Of a stretch of DNA of 35,260 nt, positions 6,223 through 14,990 are shown in pieces. A program made the translations under genes and the position numbers. Under the pieces are notes generated by a model, which saw nothing but the letters and a program-made list of their open reading frames with translations, ran no database searches and was not told the origin of the DNA. This DNA comes from an uncultured cyanobacterium (lineage in GTDB: Bacteria > Cyanobacteriota > Cyanobacteriia > Cyanobacteriales > Nostocaceae), in NCBI GenBank assembly GCA_903903925.1, contig CAIVAU010000233.1:1-35260 (forward strand), read 5' to 3'. Each line of letters opens with the position of its first letter. Positions within the stretch are counted from its first letter, which is position 1.

Positions 6223-6946
6223 AAATCAAGGCTTTCAAAGCAAACTTGGGTAAAGCCAACATTCGCCGCCAGCGCCAAGGCTCTTGATAAAGTCGATACA
6301 GCCATTCCAAATTGTTATTTCCCAACCATGTGGGAGCGCGACTTTTTGTACCCGACCAAATATCAAAACTACCGCCAACACCAATCCAAATTGATTGGGG
6401 ACACAAATGGCGGTTTTGGGCAATCCACAACTCTTGGCGTGGGACTCCCAATCCGACAAAAATCACTTGTGGCTGTACTTGGGTGAGAGTTTGCCGCAAT
6501 TGTTGTTCTTCTTCTGCTGAATGGTAACCGGAATGAGTTCCCACTAGATCTAGACGAGGAATTTGCTCAAGCCAAAAATCTGCCGCCTTCACAGCTACCC
6601 TGGGCGCTCCTCCGTAAAAAAATACTTTTGCGTCAATTCCCTTTTGCCCAAGTTCGTGTAACAGTGCTTCTGCTAGTTCAATCCCTGGAGTCCGTTGCAC
6701 TTTTTGCATTAGCTGCCACCGCAAATACAGAACGACTCCAGCTCCATCTGGAATGACTAACTCAGCATCTTGAATCACCTTGGCGAGTGTTGTATTCCGC
6801 TCTGCCTGCATCACCATTTCTGCATTGAGCGTTACCACATGAGTTCCTATTTTTTGTTGCAAGCGTTCTAGCAACCAGCCCGAATAGTTGGTGATCACAT
6901 GAACTGGTAGCCCCAAAACCGAAAATGCTTTAGTGGGCATGGACAT
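6173..6946 (-). CDS. WecG/TagA/CpsF-family glycosyltransferase (GT26)
   Basis: 257 residues from the ATG at 6946; a second ATG at 6940 is equally possible, and neither has a strong Shine-Dalgarno. Family motifs are present: VTLNAEMVMQA, VIPDGAGVVL (DGxGVV), RTPGIEL, VFFYGGAP, FVGLGVPRQELWI and IGVGGSFDIWSG. Members transfer N-acetylmannosaminuronic acid or ManNAc to lipid-linked GlcNAc in cell-surface polymer synthesis; the donor here is unknown. The final residues (EEGAGSREQGAGKRE) are encoded by the tandem repeat array, so the original C-terminus has been replaced or extended by repeat DNA. Confidence 0.92.
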   Translation of the reverse strand: MSMPTKAFSVLGLPVHVITNYSGWLLERLQQKIGTHVVTLNAEMVMQAERNTTLAKVIQDAELVIPDGAGVVLYLRWQLMQKVQRTPGIELAEALLHELGQKGIDAKVFFYGGAPRVAVKAADFWLEQIPRLDLVGTHSGYHSAEEEQQLRQTLTQVQPQVIFVGLGVPRQELWIAQNRHLCPQSIWIGVGGSFDIWSGTKSRAPTWLGNNNLEWLYRLYQEPWRWRRMLALPKFALKALIYEEGAGSREQGAGKRE

Positions 6947-7051
6947 AGATTAGTCTTGACGATCCTGACAGTTTCCAAATTTTATCCAAATGTAACAATA
7001 TAATATCTATACTTTAGGCAAAGGAGTGAATGATCTGAACAAACATTGCTG

Positions 7052-7085
7052 AGTACTGAGTCGCCTGCACTCAGTACTGATTTTT
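7052..7085 (+). terminator. Hairpin plus T5, terminator-like
   Basis: AGTACTGAGT (7052-7061) and ACTCAGTACT (7069-7078) form a perfect 10-bp stem with a 7-base loop, followed by GATTTTT. The shape is that of an intrinsic terminator reading rightward, but no plus-strand gene precedes it. It may end an unannotated leader or small RNA, or be a dispersed palindrome. Confidence 0.45.
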
Positions 7086-7121
7086 CAGGTAATCGTAAAA
7101 AAATCCCCTTGATCTTTTTAC

Positions 7122-7144
7122 AGATATCTTCTTTAAAGATATCT
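7122..7144. promoter_or_regulatory. Palindrome upstream of the response-regulator gene
   Basis: AGATATCTT (7122-7130) and AAGATATCT (7136-7144) form a perfect 9-bp inverted repeat about 60 bp before the start at 7203. Candidate operator for a dimeric regulator such as the LuxR-type protein it precedes; alternatively a weak hairpin. No promoter boxes could be assigned with confidence. Confidence 0.4.
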
Positions 7145-7202
7145 TAAGACTTTTTAGTAAACTCACTTTTACAGCTAAGAGTGTAATGGGCGGAAATTAA
7201 CC

Positions 7203-7928
7203 ATGACCAGAATTCGTGTGGCTCTGATCGAAGATCATGACTTAACTCGCGTTGGTATTCGGACAGCACTCATGCAAAAGGATGAAATTGAAGTTGTGGG
7301 GGAAGCTGCTAATGCTACCGAAGGGTTCAGTATGTTAAAGTTGCTACAACCAGATATAGCAATTATAGACATTGGTTTACCAGATAAGGATGGCATTGAG
7401 CTAACAAGGGAGGTTAAATCTACGGCTAGTGGGGAAGAGTTAGCAACCAAGGTGTTGATTTTGACACTGCGGGATAACAAAGAAGCGGTGCTGGCAGCTT
7501 TTGCAGCAGGCGCAGACTCCTACTGTATGAAAGATATTAGGTTCGATAATTTGCTGGAAGCCGTGCGAGTGACTTACAATGGCAACGCTTGGATCGATCC
7601 GGCGATCGCTCGAATTGTATTACAACAAGCACAACAAAAAAATCCACATAAGCCAGAGACAAATTCGTTTGACACCAAGACCGTTGTTCCTAACCCAGAA
7701 TCTGCCGTTGACAATCAGGAGGTGATTGACCCATACACACTGACAGAAAGGGAATTAGAAGTGTTACAATTGATCGTTGAAGGTTGTAGCAATGCGGTGA
7801 TTGCTGAAAGACTTTACATCACAGTTGGAACCGTTAAAACCCACGTCCGCAATATTTTGAACAAGTTGTGCGCTGATGACCGTACCCAAGCAGCAGTCCG
7901 TGCCTTGCGTTCGGGGTTAGTGGGATAG
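7203..7928 (+). CDS. NarL/FixJ-family response regulator (REC + LuxR HTH)
   Basis: 241 residues. The receiver domain spans about 1-125, with the acidic pair E10/D11, phosphoacceptor D56 in AIIDIGLPDKDG, Thr in LILTLRD and Lys in SYCMKD. A linker of about 45 polar residues leads to the LuxR-type HTH (LTERELEVLQLIVEG...VGTVKTHVRNILNKL, about 178-235). It should bind DNA when phosphorylated. No histidine kinase is adjacent, so the input is unknown. The next gene, 169 bp away, also starts with a receiver domain, which suggests shared signalling. Confidence 0.94.
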   Translation: MTRIRVALIEDHDLTRVGIRTALMQKDEIEVVGEAANATEGFSMLKLLQPDIAIIDIGLPDKDGIELTREVKSTASGEELATKVLILTLRDNKEAVLAAFAAGADSYCMKDIRFDNLLEAVRVTYNGNAWIDPAIARIVLQQAQQKNPHKPETNSFDTKTVVPNPESAVDNQEVIDPYTLTERELEVLQLIVEGCSNAVIAERLYITVGTVKTHVRNILNKLCADDRTQAAVRALRSGLVG

Positions 7929-8097
7929 CTTAAGTTTGGGGTGTGGTAATGCTCTCTCGAAACTATAGGGAAATATACAATGCAAGAAAAACTATGTATT
8001 CAAAGTGGATGAATTCTTTATTAGGGTTGATGATTTGCTGGAATCAACTTCACACCGTCTTGCCATTGATCACAATATCTAAAAAGTAAAGTCAAAT

Positions 8098-9762
8098 ATG
8101 ACTGAGACAGGGGCAGAAAAACTCAAGCTCATGGTGGTAGATGACGAACCGGATAATTTAGATTTACTCTACCGGACTTTTAGGCGAGATTTTGAAGTAT
8201 ACAAAGCAAGTGATGCTAAGAGTGCCTTAAAAATCTTAGACACACAAGGTGAAATGGCTGTCATTATCTCTGACCAAAGAATGCCAGAGATGAATGGCAC
8301 GGAATTTCTTAGTCTCATTGTCGAGCGGTTTCCTGATACGATTCGCATTTTGCTGACTGGCTTCACTGATGTTGAAGATTTAGTGGAAGCAATTAACTCT
8401 GGTCAGGTGTTTAAGTACATTACTAAACCGTGGAAACCAGACCAACTTAAGGCAATAGTAGAGCAAGGCACTGATACCTATCGTGTAGTCAAGAAACGCA
8501 CCCAAGAATTAAGTCGCGCCCTGCGACGAGAATCTCTGTTTAACGCAGTGACAACAGCAATCCGGGAGTCCCTAGACTACCACAGCATGTTGCAAAAGAT
8601 TGTGGCGACAATTGGACAGACCTTTGATGTGAGCTATTGCATACTTAAACCAGTGGAGGGCGATCGCCTAACACCGGACCAATTCTCTTACCAAAACCCC
8701 AAATATCCAAGTAGCTTATTTGACCCAAGTCCCTTAATTGAACAAGTTCTTGCCACCCGTCAATATCAAAGGAGCGAATCTACCCATAATGGCAAGTCCT
8801 GTCACCAACTGGTCGTACCACTGACTTACCAGCAACACTTGCTCGCTGTTCTCGCCCTCTACCAGGACACAAGAGATCACTTTTGGCAAGATGAAGATAT
8901 CCATCTCATTGTAGGTGTTGCTGAACAAGCAGCGTTAGCCCTCTCTCAGGCGAAACTCTACCAGCACCTTCAAGAAAAGCAAGAGCAGATTCGCGCTGAG
9001 TTGGAAGTTGCTCGGCAAATTCAAAACAACCTATTGCGTCAAAGCCTGCCTGATATCAAAGGTGTGAAAGTGCAAGCCTGCTGCTACCCTGCGCGTGAAG
9101 TGGGAGGAGATTTTTTTGAAGTCTTTGTCCATCCCAAAGGTGATCTGTGGTTAGCAGTAGGTGACGTTTCCGGCAAGGGCGTTCCTGCTGCTTTGTTTAT
9201 GGCAAGTGCCATTTCACTGTTACGCCGCGAATTGTCTCAAGAAACGCCTGCCATGCCAAATGTGGTCATGCAAAATCTTAACTATGCTCTCAGCGATGAC
9301 TTGGTCAGTAGCAATTGCTTCATCACCCTCTTCTTAGCCTGTTATACCCCTACCACCAGAGAATTAGTCTACGCAAATGCTGGTCACATTTATCCTCTTG
9401 TGTTGTCACGCCCAACAACTGTAATAGAACCCCATTACTTGAAGGTTCGCAGTGTTCCCTTGGGAATCTTGCCTGTGTGGCAGGCACATCTGGGTAAATT
9501 GGTTTTGACTTCTGGAGATACGTTGCTACTAGCCAGTGATGGAGTTACTGAAGCAATGGTATCAGAAAAAGAAGTAAATGCTGTACATTCTGTGGGAGGT
9601 GAAGAAGCAAATAGCCATTCTATGCTGAATTTAGAAGGTCTTTGGCAACTATTACAACATGAACCTCAGCCACTTTCTCTGAAAAATTTACTAACTCGTA
9701 TTCAAGCAGACAACCAAATTCAGGAAGATGACCAAACTATACTCTCACTGGAGATTTTGTAA
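8098..9762 (+). CDS. Receiver-GAF-PP2C (RsbU/SpoIIE-like) phosphatase
   Basis: 554 residues. REC domain about 8-130 with acidic pocket D15/D16/E17 and phosphoacceptor D59 in ISDQRMPEMNG, then GLTGF-type LLTGFTD and KYITKPW. GAF-like domain about 145-295. A short coiled linker (EKQEQIRAELEVARQIQNNLL) leads into the SpoIIE/PP2C phosphatase, with metal-binding Asp in GGDFF (D338) and GDVSGKG (D356), then ASDGVTEA and DDQTILSL. Such proteins dephosphorylate an anti-anti-sigma factor (RsbV type) in partner switching. The RsbW-like kinase follows after 3 bp, so they are almost certainly cotranscribed. Confidence 0.93.
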   Translation: MTETGAEKLKLMVVDDEPDNLDLLYRTFRRDFEVYKASDAKSALKILDTQGEMAVIISDQRMPEMNGTEFLSLIVERFPDTIRILLTGFTDVEDLVEAINSGQVFKYITKPWKPDQLKAIVEQGTDTYRVVKKRTQELSRALRRESLFNAVTTAIRESLDYHSMLQKIVATIGQTFDVSYCILKPVEGDRLTPDQFSYQNPKYPSSLFDPSPLIEQVLATRQYQRSESTHNGKSCHQLVVPLTYQQHLLAVLALYQDTRDHFWQDEDIHLIVGVAEQAALALSQAKLYQHLQEKQEQIRAELEVARQIQNNLLRQSLPDIKGVKVQACCYPAREVGGDFFEVFVHPKGDLWLAVGDVSGKGVPAALFMASAISLLRRELSQETPAMPNVVMQNLNYALSDDLVSSNCFITLFLACYTPTTRELVYANAGHIYPLVLSRPTTVIEPHYLKVRSVPLGILPVWQAHLGKLVLTSGDTLLLASDGVTEAMVSEKEVNAVHSVGGEEANSHSMLNLEGLWQLLQHEPQPLSLKNLLTRIQADNQIQEDDQTILSLEIL

Positions 9763-9765
9763 GTC

Positions 9766-10188
9766 ATGAAAAGTGAGCTTCATGTACCAAGTGACTTAAG
9801 GTTCCTAACTACCGTGGAAAACTGGTTACTTGGATGCTTAGAAATTGAGTTAAAAGAATTTGCTAATTGGTCACAGCATTCAAATCGTTTGCGGTTGGCT
9901 TTAGTAGAGGCTTACTCAAACGTGGTACGTCATGCTCATAAGAATCAGCCTTATCTGCCAGTTTTAATTCGTTTAGAAATCAAAGAATATGATATCGTTC
10001 TAGAAATTTGGGATTGCGGCGAAGGCTATGATGTATCGAATTACATGCCCCCCAGTCCTATAGACAAACAAGAAGGTGGCTATGGTTGGCTAATTATTAA
10101 TCGTCTGATGGACAGGGTAGATTACCAATTGCAAATCAATGGTTGTAACTGTCTTAAGTTAGAAGCTACTTTGCAAAAGAATTGTTAG
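9766..10188 (+). CDS. RsbW-like anti-sigma factor / serine kinase (HATPase_c)
   Basis: 140 residues with GHKL ATPase boxes: N-box EAYSNVVRHAHKN (about 47-59), G1 IWDCGEGYD, and G2 GGYGWLII. It lacks a histidine-kinase dimerisation domain, as in RsbW/SpoIIAB proteins that phosphorylate an STAS anti-anti-sigma factor and bind a sigma factor. It starts 3 bp after the PP2C phosphatase gene. No STAS protein or sigma factor is encoded in the window, so the partners must be elsewhere. Its stop overlaps the start of queG. Confidence 0.92.
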   Translation: MKSELHVPSDLRFLTTVENWLLGCLEIELKEFANWSQHSNRLRLALVEAYSNVVRHAHKNQPYLPVLIRLEIKEYDIVLEIWDCGEGYDVSNYMPPSPIDKQEGGYGWLIINRLMDRVDYQLQINGCNCLKLEATLQKNC

Positions 10189-11123
10189 TGGATAGTAGTG
10201 AGATCAAAAGCAAAGCATTAGAGTTGGGGTTTCATCAGGTTGGCATTGCTGCGGTAGATCAGGAAGACGCAACGTCGGCTCAAAGATTACAAGAGTGGTT
10301 GAGTCAAGGTTATCAAGCTGATATGGAGTGGATGGAGAATCCCAAGCGTCAGGATATACGTTCGTTAATGCCAGAAGCGCGATCGCTCATTTGTGTCGCC
10401 CTTAACTATTACAAAGGTCAAGAGCGTCCCCATGGAAAGGAATACGCTAAAATCTCTCGTTATGCTTGGGGAAAAGATTATCACAAGGTAATGCACAAAA
10501 AACTCAAGGCGTTAACTATTTGGTTGCGAGGACTTGATGAAGGCATTGAAGCACGTTATTATGCGGATACAGGTCCGGTGCAGGATAAAGTCTGGGCACA
10601 AAGAGCCGGAATTGGTTGGATTGCTAAAAATAGTAATGTAATCACGCGTGAGTACGGCTCTTGGGTATTTTTGGGGGAAGTGTTGACTAATCTGGAGTTG
10701 AAGAGCGATCGCCCACATACAGAACACTGCGGTACTTGTACTCGCTGTATCGAAGCTTGTCCCACGGGTGCAATCACAAGTCCGTTTGTCGTAGACGCCA
10801 CCCGTTGCATTGCCTATCATACAATTGAGAATAGGGACGAAAAATTGCCGCCAACAATTACACAGCATATGGAAGGCTGGGTGGCTGGTTGTGACATTTG
10901 CCAAGACGTTTGTCCATGGAATCAGCGTTTTGCCAAAGAAACTGACCTAGCAGAGTTTCAGCCTTACTCTGGGAATATTGCGCCCAAACTGATAGAATTA
11001 GCAGAAATATCCAATGAGGAGTGGGACAGACGATTTCCCGCATCGGCATTGCGGCGGATAAAGCCAAAAATGTTACAAAGAAATGCCCGTGCTAATCTCG
11101 ACTCGTGTCAGGCGAAAGAATGA
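10188..11123 (+). CDS. queG: Epoxyqueuosine reductase QueG
   Basis: 311 residues from the GTG at 10188; a TTG at 10182 would add two. Performs the last step of queuosine tRNA modification, reducing epoxyqueuosine at position 34 with cobalamin and two [4Fe-4S] clusters. Seen: the region YADTGPVQDK with the conserved Asp, and cluster motifs CGTCTRCIEACP and CDICQDVCPWN. It lacks the HEAT-repeat C-terminal extension of longer QueG proteins, as is usual for short forms. Both ends overlap neighbours (rsbW-like stop; ATGA with the HAD gene), indicating translational coupling in one operon. Confidence 0.96.
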   Translation: MDSSEIKSKALELGFHQVGIAAVDQEDATSAQRLQEWLSQGYQADMEWMENPKRQDIRSLMPEARSLICVALNYYKGQERPHGKEYAKISRYAWGKDYHKVMHKKLKALTIWLRGLDEGIEARYYADTGPVQDKVWAQRAGIGWIAKNSNVITREYGSWVFLGEVLTNLELKSDRPHTEHCGTCTRCIEACPTGAITSPFVVDATRCIAYHTIENRDEKLPPTITQHMEGWVAGCDICQDVCPWNQRFAKETDLAEFQPYSGNIAPKLIELAEISNEEWDRRFPASALRRIKPKMLQRNARANLDSCQAKE

Positions 11124-11761
11124 CCCAGAAAGTAATTATCTTTGATTTTGACGGCACAATTGCTGATACAGTAGATGCTCTCGTTAGTATTGCCAATCGG
11201 TTAGCTGAAGAGTTCCGTTATATCCCAATCACCCCCAACGAGCTTACCTTACTCAAAAATTTAAATTCTAGAGAGATTATAAAGTACTCAGGCATCTCTA
11301 TCTTTAAGATACCCTTTTTGGTTAAAAAAGTTAAAGCTGAATTGAAAAAAAAAATTCCAGAATTAAAACCAATACCAGGAATTGAAGAAGCCTTAATAGT
11401 GCTAAAAAATGAAGGAAATAGACTAGGAATTATAACTTCTAACTCTCAAGAAAATGTGACAGAATTTTTAAAGGCAAATGACTTAGATAACTTATTTGAT
11501 TTTATCTACTCAGGAGTCACGATTTTTGGCAAAACCACAATTATTAATAACGTCTTAAAACAGCAGCAAATAAAAGTTGAAGAAGTCATTTATGTCGGAG
11601 ATGAAACTAGAGACATCGAAGCATCCAAGAAAGCCAACATTAAAGTCATAGCCGTGACTTGGGGTTTCAATTCACCAGAAGTACTAGCTAGACAAAACCC
11701 GGATGTTTTAGCTCATCAACCAAGAGAACTGTTAGAAATAGTCAATAGTTTGATTGACTGA
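11120..11761 (+). CDS. HAD-superfamily phosphatase (phosphoglycolate-phosphatase-like)
   Basis: 213 residues from the ATG at 11120, which overlaps the queG stop in ATGA; a GTG at 11105 lies inside queG and is less likely. HAD motif I FDFDGT (nucleophile D9, acid D11), helical cap about 20-85, motif II IITSNS, motif III Lys in the GKTT area, motif IV VGDETRDIEA. Similar to Gph/PpaX-like enzymes. The Lys/Ile-rich, AT-rich codon use from about 11330 differs from that of queG and suggests a different history. Substrate unknown. Confidence 0.93.
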   Translation: MTQKVIIFDFDGTIADTVDALVSIANRLAEEFRYIPITPNELTLLKNLNSREIIKYSGISIFKIPFLVKKVKAELKKKIPELKPIPGIEEALIVLKNEGNRLGIITSNSQENVTEFLKANDLDNLFDFIYSGVTIFGKTTIINNVLKQQQIKVEEVIYVGDETRDIEASKKANIKVIAVTWGFNSPEVLARQNPDVLAHQPRELLEIVNSLID

Positions 11762-11787
11762 ATAATAGTCACATTGTAACCAAGAAA

Positions 11788-11870
11788 GGGGTGTGGGGGG
11801 TGTGGAGAGTGTGGGGGGTGTGGGGAGTGTGGGGAGAATTCAGTACCTCCCACACCTCCCACCCTTGTGA
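11788..11870. repeat. GTGTGGGG repeat with inverted tail
   Basis: Several GTGTGGGG / GTGTGGAGA units are followed, after AATTCAGTA, by CCTCCCACACCTCCCACCC, which can pair with the G-rich part as a long hairpin. It sits 27 bp after the HAD stop and could act as a terminator for the preceding operon. A short run of the same GTGTGGGG unit lies at 23157-23180 after the NRPS-hybrid stop. Confidence 0.8.
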
Positions 11871-12233
11871 GAAATCCGGGTGTAGGGTCATCAACTTCAG
11901 TAAATGTATTGAGCTAAGTGTATCTCAGTATCTTGTACTAAAAAAAATCATAAATTCACGTAATTTTTAAGTGGATTCAGAACTAGAAATTATCAAGTTA
12001 GACATGAAAGTCACCGTGAACAAGACCAAGTTGCACCTGCTGCAAGGGATGCGTCTACATAGAATGATACAGCCCTAGTTTTGGATTGAACATATAATTG
12101 TGAATATTTTTTGGTTGCGTATTTTTACGGTTTACATTTAAGTCTTGAGAAAGTTGATAATGTAATCTAATAAATCTATTGCCGACTTCATCAAGTATGC
12201 AAACACATAATCGCACAGAATTTATGCTGATTT
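11871..12233. other. Intergenic, no gene seen
   Basis: AT-rich leader region before the glycan cluster. A 24-codon frame at 12004-12078 lacks a Shine-Dalgarno and resembles nothing known to me, so it is not called. Promoters for the cluster are expected here, but no clear -35/-10 pair could be fixed. Confidence 0.5.
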
Positions 12234-12267
12234 CTAACTCCTAACTCCTAACTCCTAAGTCCTAACT
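12234..12267. repeat. TAACTCC heptad array abutting a start codon
   Basis: Four TAACTCC-type units plus a TAAGTCC variant run to within two bases of the ATG at 12269, leaving no purine-rich Shine-Dalgarno in the usual place. The repeat therefore forms the immediate leader of the first glycan-cluster gene. Confidence 0.88.
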
Positions 12268-12268
12268 C

Positions 12269-13696
12269 ATGATAAATAATCCAATTGCAACTCATCAATT
12301 TAGTGAATCTCCTCTAGATCTACGTGCTCCTGTATTTGCTGGATTACGAAAGGGAGCATGGTGGATGCGATTAACAACACTGCTCTTGGTAGACTATATT
12401 CTCCTATTTTTTGCTTGGTTTTTACCTGAATATCATGCCTATTCTGTGCACATGCCGAGCGATAGTTCATCAATTGTAATCACTACTGCTATTCAAATAG
12501 GAGCACTAGCTCTCCAAGGTACTTATCAAGCAGGTAAGAAACGTTATGACTATTTCAACATTATAAAAACCCTGACTTTTGCTCAAGGTTTAATAATTAT
12601 TTTTGACTTTTTCACCGAGCCACTTCTAGAAGCGACACCCTCAAAATTAATCATCTGTTTATTACTAAGTATAACTTTTGTCTGTCTTGGTAGATTTGCC
12701 ATCAACGTTACTCTGGAATATCTGCGGAAGAAAAAAACGTTAGGCTGTTATCCTGCTTTCATTATCTGTGAGTCTGAAGAGAAGGAAAGAGTTATTAACT
12801 TTGTCAACAAAGAGAATCGCTACATTATATCTGGGACTGATGATGCTAGAGCGTTAGATAGATATCATCGACAGGCAACTTTTGAAAAACTTAATGAACT
12901 AGGTGTAGCCGAAGTTTTTGTTTCTTGGGATGCCATAAAAAATCGAATGTTTGTATGCTGGTTATTCCAAGCATCTGGGATAACTGTGCATCTTTTACAA
13001 ATGGAATTTAAACCAATTTACAGAGATGTAGAGTTTACTAATATAGGTGGAATACCTTGCCTTAGTTTTTATTGTCCAACAATTCCTGGTGGAGGTTTTT
13101 GGATCAAACGGATTTTTGATTTTTGTTTTGCAACTTTATTTCTAATGTTGTCATTTCCTATCTATATAGTGATTGCTCTAGCCATTAAACTAGACTCTCC
13201 GGGTCCAGTATTTTACAGGCAAACTCGTATAGGTTTACGTGGGCGAGCATTTAAAGTCTGGAAATTTCGTACTATGAAAACCAATGCAGAACAACTGCAA
13301 AAAGAACTAGAAGCTTTGAATGAAACTAAAGATGGTGTCCTGTTTAAAATTAAAGACGATCCTCGCATTACCCGTGTAGGCAAATTTATTCGCCGCTATA
13401 GTTTGGACGAATTACCTCAACTTTTTAATGTTCTATACGGAGAAATGAGTCTAATTGGTCCTCGACCTTTACCGATGAGAGATATAGATAAGTTTGCTGA
13501 ACGCCATTTTATTCGGCAAGAGGTGTTACCGGGTATTACTGGTCTTTGGCAAGTTTCAGGTCGTTCGGATGTTTTAGATTTTGAACAAGTCATAAACCTT
13601 GATATGAGATACATTGAAAATTGGTCTCTTTGGTTAGATTTAGAGATTTTGTTCAAAACAGTTATGGTGGTTTTGAACAAAGAAGGTGCGTACTAG
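12269..13696 (+). CDS. Polyprenyl-phosphate sugar-1-phosphate transferase (WbaP/CpsE type)
   Basis: 475 residues. Four to five N-terminal membrane segments (about 33-160), a CoA-binding-like soluble part, then a membrane hairpin (FDFCFATLFLMLSFPIYIVI) and the Bac_transf catalytic domain from about 285. Catalytic-domain motifs: KLDSPGPVFYRQTRIG, FKVWKFRTM, DPRITRVGKFIRRYSLDELPQ, NVLYGEMSLIGPRP and PGITGLWQVSGRS. This enzyme class starts repeat-unit synthesis by loading a sugar phosphate onto undecaprenyl phosphate at the inner membrane. It is the first gene of the cluster to 24714. The exact sugar (Glc or Gal) cannot be read. Confidence 0.95.
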   Translation: MINNPIATHQFSESPLDLRAPVFAGLRKGAWWMRLTTLLLVDYILLFFAWFLPEYHAYSVHMPSDSSSIVITTAIQIGALALQGTYQAGKKRYDYFNIIKTLTFAQGLIIIFDFFTEPLLEATPSKLIICLLLSITFVCLGRFAINVTLEYLRKKKTLGCYPAFIICESEEKERVINFVNKENRYIISGTDDARALDRYHRQATFEKLNELGVAEVFVSWDAIKNRMFVCWLFQASGITVHLLQMEFKPIYRDVEFTNIGGIPCLSFYCPTIPGGGFWIKRIFDFCFATLFLMLSFPIYIVIALAIKLDSPGPVFYRQTRIGLRGRAFKVWKFRTMKTNAEQLQKELEALNETKDGVLFKIKDDPRITRVGKFIRRYSLDELPQLFNVLYGEMSLIGPRPLPMRDIDKFAERHFIRQEVLPGITGLWQVSGRSDVLDFEQVINLDMRYIENWSLWLDLEILFKTVMVVLNKEGAY

Positions 13697-13866
13697 TACA
13701 AGGAGTCAGGAGGAATATTAGTACTCCACCAAGGTAACTCTTCTGGGTCGATATCAGAAATCAAAGTTCAATTCCTATCCTACTTCCCCTACTAGTAATT
13801 TTGGGTTAGCGAACTACTAGTATTCTGTCATTCCTAATAAAGAAAACATTACCATGAGTATCAGCA

Positions 13867-14778
13867 ATGCAAAATCAAATGCCAAATAATAAATCAATTC
13901 TCAGTCGATTATCCCGATTTATAACCACATACAAGTGGAAGTTGCTGATGGAATTACGTCTGAATAATTCTAAGGTAAATCGTATTTTACGCCAGATTAA
14001 TGAGTCTGAGATTACAAAAGTTCCGATAGAAATCAGGAATTTGAATCTTTCAATAAACGATTACAGTAATTTTATAAACTCTCCTGTACTTAACAAGTAT
14101 AATAAGTTTGTTTATCCCTATTCCAAGCCTCTTGAATACCTGACGACAATGACTCTCTTAGATTTGAGAGCAGGCGATCAAATATTAGATGCCGCAGGTG
14201 GGGAAAAAGCCGAATATATCAAGGCTTTAATGGCAGTTTCTGACTTTAAATTTAGTGCTTACTGTCAGGACTCTTTGCTAGATGGAAAAAGTGTAGATGG
14301 AGTTACGTATATTGGCGGTTCTATCAACGCAATTCCTCTTCCAGATGAATCTCTGGATGGGATTAGCTGTCATCACTCTTTTGAGCATTTTCGAGATGAT
14401 TTAGATATCAAATTTATTCAAGAGGCGGTACGTCTGCTGCGAGTGGGTAGAAACCTTGTAATTGTGCCGCTATTTCTTGCTAACGAGTACGCAGAAATTT
14501 GGAACAATAAACAAATTCATAAGTACGATCCTGAAAAAGCGCTTACAATTTTTGACAGTACTGCAAGCTTTGCAGGATGGGGACCCTATGAAGGTTTTGC
14601 CCGAACTTATAACCCAGATGCCTTGAAAACAAGAATTCTTGACAATTTACCGAGTCACTGTGAAGCAAAAATCTACAAAGTTCTCCTAGATGGGAAACCT
14701 GTGCCAGATATCAATCAAAACTATCATCAACCTCTGTTGAACGTAGAAATGAAGGCATTAGTAATTACTAAAACGTAA
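13867..14778 (+). CDS. Class I SAM-dependent methyltransferase-like protein
   Basis: 303 residues. The Rossmann part begins near residue 90: motif I region QILDAAGGEKAEYIKAL, an acidic strand end, then ISCHHSFEHFRDDLDIKFIQEAVRLLRVG followed by NLVIVPLFL, as in Methyltransf_11 proteins. Motif I departs from the usual D-x-G-x-G-x-G, so SAM binding is likely but not certain. An upstream ATG at 13854 is in another frame and stops after 11 codons. Placed in a glycan cluster, it may methylate a sugar or the lipid-linked precursor (inference). Confidence 0.8.
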   Translation: MQNQMPNNKSILSRLSRFITTYKWKLLMELRLNNSKVNRILRQINESEITKVPIEIRNLNLSINDYSNFINSPVLNKYNKFVYPYSKPLEYLTTMTLLDLRAGDQILDAAGGEKAEYIKALMAVSDFKFSAYCQDSLLDGKSVDGVTYIGGSINAIPLPDESLDGISCHHSFEHFRDDLDIKFIQEAVRLLRVGRNLVIVPLFLANEYAEIWNNKQIHKYDPEKALTIFDSTASFAGWGPYEGFARTYNPDALKTRILDNLPSHCEAKIYKVLLDGKPVPDINQNYHQPLLNVEMKALVITKT

Positions 14779-14782
14779 GCAT

Positions 14783-14807
14783 TCAGGAGTCAGGAGTCAG
14801 GAGTCAG
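14783..14807. repeat. GGAGTCA heptad array
   Basis: Three to four copies of TCAGGAG lie directly after the methyltransferase stop. Same unit and orientation as 4749-4776. Confidence 0.85.
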
Positions 14808-14908
14808 AAAATAACAGAACTATTGTTGAGCATGAAGATAGATACTAAATCCATTAAAAAGAATGCAGATGAGAATGGGAGCATCCCAGTTTTGCAGAAA
14901 GACGATCA

Positions 14909-14964
14909 GTAGTGTGAGCCGGAAAGCTCACGTGTACTATAAGCGAGCAAGATGCTCGCACTAC
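14909..14964. repeat. GTAGTGTGAGC...GCTCGCACTAC palindromic element
   Basis: Outer arms GTAGTG(T)GAGC and GCTCGCACTAC enclose a GTGAGCcggaaaGCTCAC hairpin and a second GCGAGC/GCTCGC pair. Same family as 1434-1483. It ends 27 bp before the preferred glycosyltransferase start. Confidence 0.75.
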
Positions 14965-14990
14965 GAATTTTCAAAAATGGGATGCACCCG

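Noticed and set aside
10512..10904. 130-codon minus-strand frame within queG
   Set aside because: Antisense shadow of a well-supported gene with no domain or start signal.
12004..12078. 24-codon frame as a small peptide or leader gene
   Set aside because: No Shine-Dalgarno, no recognisable family, and chance occurrence is likely in this AT-rich stretch.
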